From: Candidatus Marinamargulisbacteria bacterium SCGC AG-343-D04
Lineage (GTDB): Bacteria; Margulisbacteria; Marinamargulisbacteria; GCA-2716485; GCA-002719695
Length of the DNA: 27,599 nt
Direction: 5' to 3'
Assembly (NCBI GenBank): GCA_003265885.1
Contig: QFBQ01000020.1
Location: forward strand, 1 to 27,599
Part shown: in pieces, positions 7,901 to 15,249 of the stretch
Layout of the letters: each line of letters begins with the position of its first letter
How positions within the stretch are numbered: position 1 is the first letter of the stretch
Notes under the pieces: model-generated
Told to the model about the DNA's origin: nothing
The model's database searches: none
What the model saw: the letters and a program-made list of their open reading frames with translations, nothing else
Made by a program: the position numbers and the translations under genes

Positions 7901-10447
7901 CATGATTTGATACAGAATTATGGCATGGTTGACACCTTTAGTAGGAAATTAAGAGAAAAGGATTGTTATGGTTTTAACTATGCCCCTGAAAGTGGTTTTA
8001 CTTTTCCTGATTTAAAGAGCATAACAAAGATTAAGAAAAAAGTGGTAAAAGAGATTCTTGATGATGTTCAATTGCTTGTAGACTTTGACTTACAACTTGA
8101 AAAAGATAAGTTAACTTTAGAAAAATTTGAATTTCACGCAGATAAACCATTAAATTTGCATGATTTTCATAAACTAACTGGAAATACAACTTATTTTATA
8201 GGAGATATCTTTCCTAAACCACAGCGTGCGGATGCGCATGTAGGTGCTACTGAACTAAGACAGTCTGTGAGGAAAGCACGTCAAAGGAGGGCGTCTAGTA
8301 ATGAAGGATCGAAGAGTGAACAAAACGGTACGATGCATGTAGTCATGGCTGCAGCCATATTTAAGAAAGCAAAAAGAAGAAGAGAGGCAGTAAAAGCCTT
8401 TGCAAATGAACACAACTTATTTAAAGTTCAAACTGCTAAACCTGTGGTACAGGTTAAAACGAAATTTATAGAAGCATTAGAATCTTTTTCAAAAGAAAAC
8501 GGTTTTAAATGTGGAGAAATTAAATATGTTGACCTTCAATTGTTGTCTTTGGATGAAGAGATTAATCTAAAGAACTTTAAAGTGGATGTAGAAGTCTTTA
8601 ATGGTCTTTCTTCTTGTATTGGTTATAAAGCTGAACTGGATAAACTTTTACCGTTTAAAGATATTTTTGAAAAATCAAAGGGACGTCTTAAACTTAAAGG
8701 TGCTATGAAGTCCGATCTTGAAATTTTAGTAGATGCAAAAAAACAACTAGAGGAATCAATAAAAACGTTAAAGGAAATAAAAAACTCTCAACAACGTGTT
8801 GATGAATTAATGGTAAAGCATGATGGTTATATTCCAGGAGTATTAAAAGATAGGTGGAAAGCTGAAAATAGGAAGGAGATAACTTCTGAACAGTTTGTAG
8901 GCGTGAAAGACTTTTTAGAAAAATTAGATAAGTTGCTGACGTTTAAAACGACTGCTGAAGTAATTTCTGATGATGACATTAACCTTAGTATTGACATGCG
9001 TACAAAGCATATGATCTGGATTCAAGATAATTTTGATAACAAGTTTAAAGCTGATTTGCAAAAGGAAGTATGTGACATCTTTGGTGGAAACTATATAAAG
9101 ATGCGTATGTTCAATAGGTTTATTGCAACTTGTAAGGAACTTAGTGTTGATATAGATAAACTAATTAACGCTTTTTCTTCTGGTAATCACAAGACAATCC
9201 TGAGTGAATTTATAAAAAGTTATCAAGGTAAACACGTAGTTAAAAAAATAGAATTAATTTCTTCTGTTAATATGCAAAAAGTTGAAGAGTCTTTAGACTT
9301 TTTAAAGACTGAGATTCAAAATGGAGTTAAATCTAAGTGTTCGAAGCTTGGTCTGAATGAAACTAGTTTTAAGCAACTTCAGAGGGATCTCTCGAGTCCT
9401 GAACATCCTGGCTTAGAATCAACTTCTGCCGAGATTGAAACGTTTAAAAAATCTTTTACAGATCCTGATACAGCGTCTAAATTCGGACTTAGAAATGAAT
9501 ATAATTACTTGGTAAATGTTCTAGGAAATAGTTCATCTCTTGGATCTTTCTTTGAAAGGTATACAGGCCTTGAATTGGCTTTGCAATCATTTGATAAAGC
9601 ACTTGTTCAAGCTTCTGATGAAACAATTAAAGAGGGAATTCCCGTTGTTTGGGCACGATGTCAAAAAAGCATTTATGCAATTTTAAATATGTTAAAGGAC
9701 AACAAAAATTTTCTGGACAATATAAAGTTCTTAGCTCAACATACACCGATTGATAACAGTGAAGGAGCGGCTCTTGTCTCATTATTAGAAGCTCTAAAAA
9801 GTAATAAGGGCTTAACTGAAGGTAGCGTTTCATTTGAACATATTGAGTTGTTACATAGATTAAATACATTTATTGATAGAAATGGTTTTGAAAAAATTGC
9901 TAAAAAACAAAATAAGATGGATAGCTTCAACTGGAAACAGGCTCAAGCGAATTTTACCGTTAGAACACAAAGAACAGTACAGATAGATCCAAAGGTTATT
10001 AGGGCTTTTAAGAAATTTTCATCTCGTATCAATTGTTCTGCGGTTGAGTTCAATAATCAAGAGGCTAGAGTCCGTTTTAAAAAATATTTATCTTTATTTG
10101 AGGATTCTCAATATGAAAAAGTTTTGAATGAGCTTTGTAAATTTACTAAAAAGAAAAAAGACCAATCTGAGACACCAGAAGTCTATGGTAATCATCACAT
10201 GAATATCTTAAAAAGCAGTTTATACCTTTTGATTCTGCTTGAGAAGATAATCGTTGATCCTGATAGAGTTAAAGACCTAGAAGTAAGTGTAGGGGGCGTT
10301 AATCTTATAGATGACGGGAAATTAAATGAAAGTTTTTTTGGAGAGTTAAAGATTGGTAAAAAGTTAGTGGATATCGATGAGGAAAGGACACAGCGACAAT
10401 TTCAAACTGAATTGTATACAGTGGTAGAAGGTTTGATTGATGAGTAA
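4961..10447 (+). CDS. Giant repeat-containing helical protein (1828 aa), unknown function
   Basis: I do not recognise this protein. There is no signal peptide and no convincing membrane segment. The first ~85 residues are Ser/Asn/His-rich and look disordered. Most of the remainder is charged and helical. Residues about 605-765 hold two near-identical 79-aa units (IGGLETG, GDxIIxKENVM, then EELNDxQKT and AAEAKRQEELRS), and a diverged third copy stands at about 849-915. A basic patch KARQRRASS near 1106 precedes AAAIFKKAKRRREAVKAF. Residues about 196-275 weakly resemble 46-117 of the next giant protein. A purine-rich AAGGGAG lies 13 nt before the ATG, somewhat far; another ATG directly after it is followed at once by a stop. 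The next gene is 150 nt downstream on the same strand. It could be a cytoskeletal, scaffold or secreted host-directed protein; the sequence does not decide. Confidence 0.85.
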   Translation: MFSTINRGQNLRPHNRAGTSPFNSKSSVSNAPHTATPSENVFHEDSDTLFKDDYLENKKQGSQGDASSDGGHQQEDEKQILFLQKAWTVQKEHYGSGIEGKYKFVLRNSDLVGKCKIEAPVTRHTSYTSFSSTSGDFSDCYDTLNKSLRAQVVTKESDAQFMTKVVKSGEINFQTSTFEDNSFLYAQMQIINDTIADVTGKYGTTDLKTLKDDTNFCSEIHQVYTLVVNAERKLSSQYSDYRGKGCKFHQDFRRSLLEYSFAKAGFKHWNDVRDEGQGQSDIEKVLGLHAFSKKSSKHYEVIQEKFESLEGLLSKKIFGETLSADQLDRSIKFYCEAATLYDQNWDEEGFSDTLTALMEKVTCWVKEVAPEVSPCGQQQANEINELLRRANIYRDHLGVNDDTFLTDDSCYYISRNKLFSSGSEVSELADLEATDADDLGSELLLCVVELRKQFVIGIKVELEALNSYLPSGTVKNQLLDIKHIPIGGTEEQKYFKDNEVSALELNEESEIMFDADADINAAVSLREGIVNTICKKIHDLSKDDVSTLDAINQSNVIENLSKLGIEISDGLRFIQGNDEIKERLASALNEIIGSFKSEEENKKIQEVQRILKAIGGLETGELGDEIINKENVMGILNTADIFTNEELNDDQKTVLAEAAEAKRQEELRSAEAKAKGKEEKRKSEEVGRILQEIGGLETGKLGDGIIDKENVMDKLNTAGISTTEELNDSQKTELAEAAEAKRQEELRSTEAKAKVRAEIRKLEEELVKFRELDVDVEDKNEAIKALQEAHQQVFKQSVKDLVVDVNGSAEDVETATAAVAVEIEQLREIAEAKQVERKKREKREKTDALIAEIQGITDFKLGEDLGQVIEKENLIEVLNELLGKEIASDEIDTPCVLEATLEKQKELALSELGERITYFNSLRMTEEEVADICKGSSLLDVEGGELKPPSEGEFADIIDAIKHLEAPSLVGEILFKLRDHHDLIQNYGMVDTFSRKLREKDCYGFNYAPESGFTFPDLKSITKIKKKVVKEILDDVQLLVDFDLQLEKDKLTLEKFEFHADKPLNLHDFHKLTGNTTYFIGDIFPKPQRADAHVGATELRQSVRKARQRRASSNEGSKSEQNGTMHVVMAAAIFKKAKRRREAVKAFANEHNLFKVQTAKPVVQVKTKFIEALESFSKENGFKCGEIKYVDLQLLSLDEEINLKNFKVDVEVFNGLSSCIGYKAELDKLLPFKDIFEKSKGRLKLKGAMKSDLEILVDAKKQLEESIKTLKEIKNSQQRVDELMVKHDGYIPGVLKDRWKAENRKEITSEQFVGVKDFLEKLDKLLTFKTTAEVISDDDINLSIDMRTKHMIWIQDNFDNKFKADLQKEVCDIFGGNYIKMRMFNRFIATCKELSVDIDKLINAFSSGNHKTILSEFIKSYQGKHVVKKIELISSVNMQKVEESLDFLKTEIQNGVKSKCSKLGLNETSFKQLQRDLSSPEHPGLESTSAEIETFKKSFTDPDTASKFGLRNEYNYLVNVLGNSSSLGSFFERYTGLELALQSFDKALVQASDETIKEGIPVVWARCQKSIYAILNMLKDNKNFLDNIKFLAQHTPIDNSEGAALVSLLEALKSNKGLTEGSVSFEHIELLHRLNTFIDRNGFEKIAKKQNKMDSFNWKQAQANFTVRTQRTVQIDPKVIRAFKKFSSRINCSAVEFNNQEARVRFKKYLSLFEDSQYEKVLNELCKFTKKKKDQSETPEVYGNHHMNILKSSLYLLILLEKIIVDPDRVKDLEVSVGGVNLIDDGKLNESFFGELKIGKKLVDIDEERTQRQFQTELYTVVEGLIDE
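6775..7248 (+). repeat. Tandem 237-bp (79-aa) duplication inside the 1828-aa gene
   Basis: Two adjacent 237-bp copies (about 6775-7011 and 7012-7248) are nearly identical at DNA level, including long exact blocks such as GGAGGTCTAGAAACTGGT at 6803 and 7040. The unit encodes 79 residues, so the reading frame is kept. A diverged third copy (about 7504-7700, e.g. DFKLGEDLGQVIEKEN) shows older duplication of the same module. Confidence 0.9.
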
Positions 10448-10536
10448 GTGCGTAATCTCACTATCAATCCTCTTAAATCATTATTTTTTATTAAATAATT
10501 GCGAAATCATGTATTTTTTGTAGATAAGGGATTATA

Positions 10537-10608
10537 ATGACAGATATTTCTTTGATTCGAATTATAAAAGGTGTGGGTATGATAAAAGGGTTTTTGTATG
10601 TTAGGTAG
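10537..10608 (+). CDS. Possible 23-codon upstream ORF overlapping the start of the 1522-codon gene
   Basis: ATG at 10537, preceded seven bases earlier by AAGGG, opens a 23-residue frame (MTDISLIRIIKG...) whose TAG at 10606-10608 overlaps the start of the giant gene at 10598 in another frame. The arrangement would allow translational coupling or leader control. There is no direct evidence that it is translated, and its length could arise by chance. Confidence 0.25.
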   Translation: MTDISLIRIIKGVGMIKGFLYVR

Positions 10609-13600
10609 TCGAAAATTAACTCCTCTTTCTTCTAGGAATATTTTAAGAATTAAAAAAGCTAATACATCTGTTAATCTTTATAAGGCGGTTGTTGATCCTA
10701 ACAGTAAAGATCATACAGAATTTAGACAGGCTATTGCTGAAGTTAAAGAAAAATTTCCCAAGGATAAAAAGTTAGTAGATGATGAGATTATTAGATATGC
10801 AGAAACTTTATATAATATGGTTTCCAAATTAGCTGAAAAACTACATTGTAATTCTAGTGTATGTCAACATTTTCGTGCTGCTATTTTTAAGTTTGCTTTA
10901 AAGGAAACAAATCTTTTAGACCGGTTTAACGCTATTAAGCAAGACGTTGTTGGTTCCGGTTTTAAAAAGAGGATGAATAGTACCTATTATAAATTTGAAG
11001 ATAGAACTCCCATTCTACAACCTGATCAACCTGTCGGTTCTTTTGTTCAAGCGGATGAAGGTAATTCCCTAAGAGATCTCAGTAGAAGTATTAAAACAAG
11101 CGTAGCATCGAGTACTCAAGGGATTCAAGTGGGCGTTGTAAGGCAAGATTCTTCTTCTCAAGCCACAGTGTCTTTTGCTGAAGTATCTTCAGAATGTGAT
11201 ACTTTGACTCAAGAAATGGAGGGCTTACAGAGTCAGATAGAGGCACTGAGACAAGATAAGGGTGTACTTGAGTCGGCTAATGCTGAAATTGCCAAACAAG
11301 TGTCTGCCCTAGAGAGTCAGATAGAGGCACTTGCAAAAGATAAAGGTGGGCTTGAGTCGGCTAATGCTGAAATTTCCGCAGAATTGAGGGCTGCAGAAGC
11401 CCAAAATGCCCTTTCTAAAAGTGAATTAAGTCAATTACATGCACAATATAATCAAATATTAAGTCAATTGAGTGAGTCTGATGCCAAACTATTGGAAGCT
11501 GAAGCTAAATATCAAGAATTAGAACAAAAATGTGTCTCTTTTGAAACTCAATTTGCTTTGGCATCGCAAAAGGCTGACAGCTTAGGACAAGAGCTCTTAG
11601 AGGCAGACGGGAGAGCTACAGAGGCAGACAGGAGAGCTACAGAGGCAGAGGGTAAAGCGAAAGAATTAAGTGCAAAGGTTTTACAATTTCAGACACTTGC
11701 CAAGAGTCAATTAGCAAGTTTGAAAGAGCAAAAAGAAAAATTAAGACAAGAAATAGAACAGATGAATAAGGACAATGGCGATTTTTCTTCAAAGATAAAT
11801 GAAAAAATTAGATTAATTACAGAACAGAAAGTGGGATTAACTGAAGAACAGCAAGTTTTGAGAAGAGAGAATCTACTATTAAGACAAGAATTAGAAGAAG
11901 CTCGTGGACAAGGGGAGAGAGAAGTTGCAGAGCTTATTTCCGCAAAGGCCGCATTGTTGCAAATTCAAGGAGAGGTAAGAGAATTGCAACTCTCACCATC
12001 AAAAGAAAAGGTGAAAGCCCAAGCAGAGGAATTAATTAGGAAACAGGAGGAATTAATTAGGAAACAGAAAGAAATTGATAGCTTGTCACAACAACTTGAT
12101 ATTGAAAAGATGAGTAAACCAGATGCTTCCGATGTAGAAGAGATACAACAAAGAAATGAAAGGCTAGAAGTAAAACAACGGCAATTTGAAGAAATAGAAT
12201 TCGAATTGTCTGAAAAAATTACAGGCCTAGAGGGCGCTCATAATGATTTTTTTAACTTGAGTAAAAAAGAATGTGAAGAACTTATTAAACATTCAATAGG
12301 TATTACTAATAAAATTTTAACTGAATTTACAGATTCAGGGGTTGATTGTATTGAACCCTTAAAACTTGAAGAATCTTATGCCTTTGTAACCTTTAGAGAG
12401 GGTCAATATCAGTTTGATGATGTAATCTTTGAACAAGAATTTTCAAAATTAAAATCTGAAGATAAAATCAAGTTATCGAATTTATATATAGAATATTATA
12501 GAGATCTCTTAGAATTTCATTCTAAATTGAACCTAGAAAAGCAATGTCATAAATGTTTTACAGACTTTAAACAGAAATTTAGTGATTTAGATGCTGAGGA
12601 ACAATATATTATAGATGAAAAAGAAGCTATTAAAGATAAATTACTTAGGTTTGATTTTTTAGAATTTAATGAAGCTGGTATCGATTATGCATTAACTAAT
12701 AATGACTTATATAAACTAACTGTTAGTGATATTGAAACCTGTATTGAACTTTTAAAACAGGCAAGTGATAGATTATTATGTTTAGAGTTCGTTGAAAATA
12801 TCAACAGTCAAATATCTAATTCTGGTATAACTAGAGATAGTATCGAAGGTGCGGGTATAAACGTTAAAGAATCGGGTTCTAAATTTTATTTAGTTGAAAA
12901 TCCACCACCTTGGACAATTGAAGCGTTGATATCTATTTCAAAAGACGTTAATAAAATACTTCAAGATGCTAACCATCAAAGTTTACGTGATAAAAGTTTT
13001 GAACATAAACAAAAATTGGAAGATTTAGTAGAAAGACACCAATTTGAAAAGGACGAGCACGCTCGACAGACGCAGGTACAGGAAAGGAAAATAAAGAAAC
13101 AAAGAGCAGAATATAAAAAGCACCTTAAGTCTTTGACAGCAGATGCTAATGCTCAATATGATGAAAACGCAGATTTGCAAATACAACTTACTTCTGTAAA
13201 GAAAACTTTACAAGATGCAAGACAAAAACTTCAGGAAAGTTTTCAGATAGACAATAGACGAGATGATGGCGAAGTGTCATCTCCACTTAGGGGGCCAATA
13301 AGAAAAAGATTGAATTTTGATGAGGTATCTGGTGAAGGTTCAGTTGAAGTTGAAGATGAAGATGATCATGTCCTTCAATGGGAGCTTTTAAAGGAGGGTT
13401 TTTCAGCGGAACTTGAAACATTAAATGCTTTTAAAACACCTGTATCTAGAGAAGCAATGTCAGATTTAGTAGGAAAATTTGGAGCAGTTCTGAAAACAGA
13501 TGGTAATACGATAGAATGTTATGATTTTGCTGACTTTCATCAGGATGATGCAGAAGAACTAGAGAAAGTATTGAAGTGCTTGAACGAAAAGAATGAGGCA

Positions 13601-15166
13601 TTGGCTTTAAATTTGGACTCATCGGGTGCCCTTATGAATTCAGAGTTAGTCTTTGCAGCGTCCCCTTCGGGATTAGACACAGCGATGTACCAGGAAAGCG
13701 AAGCGGATCAGGGAGTTGTTAGTGAAAGAGTAGGGTCTTTTAATGCAGAGGAAAGAATGTTTTTCGATTTTTTGAGGGGTCTAGATAGCGAGTCCGAGTT
13801 ATATATACAAATGGTAACAAAATACCCTCAAGATGTAGATCAAGAAAAATCTAAGATTAATAAAGAAAGCAAAGATTATAAAAAGGTAGATAGCATAAGT
13901 CAGTTTGTAGCAAAGTTTAAAAGGATGACTACCGTCAACCAAAATTTAACTAAAGCAGGTGTTATAGATTTCTGTCGTTCTTCACTAGAAGCAGATGACG
14001 AGGGTAGATGTGTTAATTTTGAAGAAGATATTACAACACTTTTGGATACATATCTATCTGAGAAAGAAGACGAGTTTGATGAACGATTATCTAAGTTAAC
14101 TGAACTTTCAAGAGATCTTAACCCAGCCGATAATTTAATTTCAAAGTTAAAAAATGTACTATTTTGGAGGGTGCATTTTAAAGGACAAGATGCTGAATTA
14201 GAACAAATAGAGGCCCTTCAGGAAGCTACACACGATGCTCCTCCTCCTCCTCCTCCTCCTCCTCCTCCTCCTATGTTGCCAAGTTTTGTTCCTACTCGTT
14301 CTTCCGGTCCTCCATCTCCAATTCAACGTGGTGGTGATGTTGATGATGTTTGTATTCAGGCCTTTGGAGTAGGTCAACAAGCTCCTCCGAAATTTGGATT
14401 TGGTATAAAACAGGAATCAACACCAGTTAGAGGGAGACATAATGATTCATCTTATAATAGTTCTTTACTAGAAACTGTTCAAGAAGACGAGCAAGAAAAC
14501 GAACTAGAAGTTTTAGATTTTTCTGTCTGTTCCCCTGTTCAACAACGTGCACGAGTAGCCGCAGGACCTACTCCGCCTGGATCTTTTGCTAATAAATCTA
14601 AGAGTGAAGAAATTTTCCCTATAGGCAAGCAACGTGTGAAATCGAATAGACCACCACGTCACCCTGACAAAAAACGAGCTCAGTCAGCAGGGCCTGTACG
14701 AAGGCGAACTCACCCTTCATCTGTTCTGGGATCACCCGTTGTACCAGGAATAGGAGCTGAGAGCCGCTTACGGAATGAAGGGCAAGATCATCCCTCTTCT
14801 TGGGCTCCTCCAAAATCTCCACAAACATTAGGGAAGCTTCGTCGTCCGTCTACAGCGAGTGCTGCTTTAGGTCAACATCTTAGGCGTCCTGTACATAAGA
14901 GTCAATCACAAGCGCCACTAGAATCACCTTTACTGACACAAACCAAGAAGGCAATTCGAGCACAAGTACAGCAAAGGAGAAGGTCATTGACAGATTTTCT
15001 GGGAGTTGGTTCGGAGAGCACTCTGGAATTCCCCCCCGATACTCTAGAGGAACCGAGCGATAATAGCGCTACTACCGTTTTGGAAAGCATACATCAGATC
15101 ACTGCTGGTGGGCTTAAGTCAACTCCTCGTTCAAGAAGATTATCTCAAGAAATTTGTGCCAAATAG
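10598..15166 (+). CDS. Giant coiled-coil protein with polyproline tract and basic tail (1522 aa), unknown function
   Basis: No known family is recognised. Layout: a helical N-terminal region (46-117) resembling part of the preceding giant protein; a Ser/Gln-rich linker; a long coiled coil (about 200-540) built from heptads such as SQIEALAKDKGGLESANAEI; a mixed helical region (540-790); a second, strongly charged coiled coil (about 795-884); an acidic stretch (EVEDEDD); 11 consecutive prolines (1215-1225); and a Pro/Arg/Ser-rich basic tail with LRRPS, RRRSLTD and SRRLSQE motifs. No signal peptide or membrane helix is seen. A weak Shine-Dalgarno sequence (AAAAGGG) lies 8 nt before the ATG. Coiled coil, polyproline and basic tail recall cytoskeleton-linked or host-actin-linked proteins, but no WH2, FH2 or other diagnostic domain is evident, so this is only an analogy. 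It is probably expressed with the upstream giant gene. Confidence 0.85.
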   Translation: MLGSRKLTPLSSRNILRIKKANTSVNLYKAVVDPNSKDHTEFRQAIAEVKEKFPKDKKLVDDEIIRYAETLYNMVSKLAEKLHCNSSVCQHFRAAIFKFALKETNLLDRFNAIKQDVVGSGFKKRMNSTYYKFEDRTPILQPDQPVGSFVQADEGNSLRDLSRSIKTSVASSTQGIQVGVVRQDSSSQATVSFAEVSSECDTLTQEMEGLQSQIEALRQDKGVLESANAEIAKQVSALESQIEALAKDKGGLESANAEISAELRAAEAQNALSKSELSQLHAQYNQILSQLSESDAKLLEAEAKYQELEQKCVSFETQFALASQKADSLGQELLEADGRATEADRRATEAEGKAKELSAKVLQFQTLAKSQLASLKEQKEKLRQEIEQMNKDNGDFSSKINEKIRLITEQKVGLTEEQQVLRRENLLLRQELEEARGQGEREVAELISAKAALLQIQGEVRELQLSPSKEKVKAQAEELIRKQEELIRKQKEIDSLSQQLDIEKMSKPDASDVEEIQQRNERLEVKQRQFEEIEFELSEKITGLEGAHNDFFNLSKKECEELIKHSIGITNKILTEFTDSGVDCIEPLKLEESYAFVTFREGQYQFDDVIFEQEFSKLKSEDKIKLSNLYIEYYRDLLEFHSKLNLEKQCHKCFTDFKQKFSDLDAEEQYIIDEKEAIKDKLLRFDFLEFNEAGIDYALTNNDLYKLTVSDIETCIELLKQASDRLLCLEFVENINSQISNSGITRDSIEGAGINVKESGSKFYLVENPPPWTIEALISISKDVNKILQDANHQSLRDKSFEHKQKLEDLVERHQFEKDEHARQTQVQERKIKKQRAEYKKHLKSLTADANAQYDENADLQIQLTSVKKTLQDARQKLQESFQIDNRRDDGEVSSPLRGPIRKRLNFDEVSGEGSVEVEDEDDHVLQWELLKEGFSAELETLNAFKTPVSREAMSDLVGKFGAVLKTDGNTIECYDFADFHQDDAEELEKVLKCLNEKNEALALNLDSSGALMNSELVFAASPSGLDTAMYQESEADQGVVSERVGSFNAEERMFFDFLRGLDSESELYIQMVTKYPQDVDQEKSKINKESKDYKKVDSISQFVAKFKRMTTVNQNLTKAGVIDFCRSSLEADDEGRCVNFEEDITTLLDTYLSEKEDEFDERLSKLTELSRDLNPADNLISKLKNVLFWRVHFKGQDAELEQIEALQEATHDAPPPPPPPPPPPMLPSFVPTRSSGPPSPIQRGGDVDDVCIQAFGVGQQAPPKFGFGIKQESTPVRGRHNDSSYNSSLLETVQEDEQENELEVLDFSVCSPVQQRARVAAGPTPPGSFANKSKSEEIFPIGKQRVKSNRPPRHPDKKRAQSAGPVRRRTHPSSVLGSPVVPGIGAESRLRNEGQDHPSSWAPPKSPQTLGKLRRPSTASAALGQHLRRPVHKSQSQAPLESPLLTQTKKAIRAQVQQRRRSLTDFLGVGSESTLEFPPDTLEEPSDNSATTVLESIHQITAGGLKSTPRSRRLSQEICAK
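11231..11398 (+). repeat. Tandem 84-bp repeat (28 aa, four heptads) in the coiled coil
   Basis: Copies at 11231-11314 and 11315-11398 share blocks such as AGTCAGATAGAGGCACT and CTTGAGTCGGCTAATGCTGA. The unit is 28 codons, exactly four heptads, so duplication lengthens the coiled coil without breaking its register. Confidence 0.88.
11600..11662 (+). repeat. Tandem 21-bp repeat (one heptad), two copies plus a diverged third
   Basis: The units at 11600-11620 and 11621-11641 differ at one base and encode EADGRAT / EADRRAT; a diverged third unit (EAEGKAK) follows. The 21-bp period equals one heptad of the coiled coil. Confidence 0.85.
12026..12067 (+). repeat. Perfect 21-bp tandem duplication (EELIRKQ twice)
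   Basis: 12026-12046 and 12047-12067 are identical 21-mers encoding EELIRKQ EELIRKQ. This is a third in-register heptad duplication within the same coiled coil, and its perfect identity suggests it is recent. Confidence 0.92.
14240..14272 (+). repeat. Pure (CCT)11 microsatellite encoding 11 prolines
   Basis: Eleven uninterrupted CCT codons encode Pro1215-Pro1225. Use of a single proline codon shows growth by strand slippage, and length changes would stay in frame. Confidence 0.95.
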
Positions 15167-15213
15167 TTATAACTCTAATATATTGCCTTAAATTTTAGGC
15201 ATTATTTGGATGA

Positions 15214-15249
15214 TTGTATTCAAATTAAGCACACGTTATACTATTCTTT
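15214..15249 (+). promoter_or_regulatory. Leaderless-type promoter of the UvrD/PcrA helicase gene
   Basis: TTGTAT (15214-15219), a 17-nt spacer and TATACT (15237-15242) end 7 nt before the helicase ATG, with no Shine-Dalgarno sequence between. Transcription would start at or one base before the start codon. Confidence 0.6.

Noticed and set aside
10480..10499. ATTATTT / AAATAAT hairpin after the first giant gene as a terminator
   Set aside because: The stem is only A-T and no T run follows; such stems are expected by chance in this AT-rich spacer.
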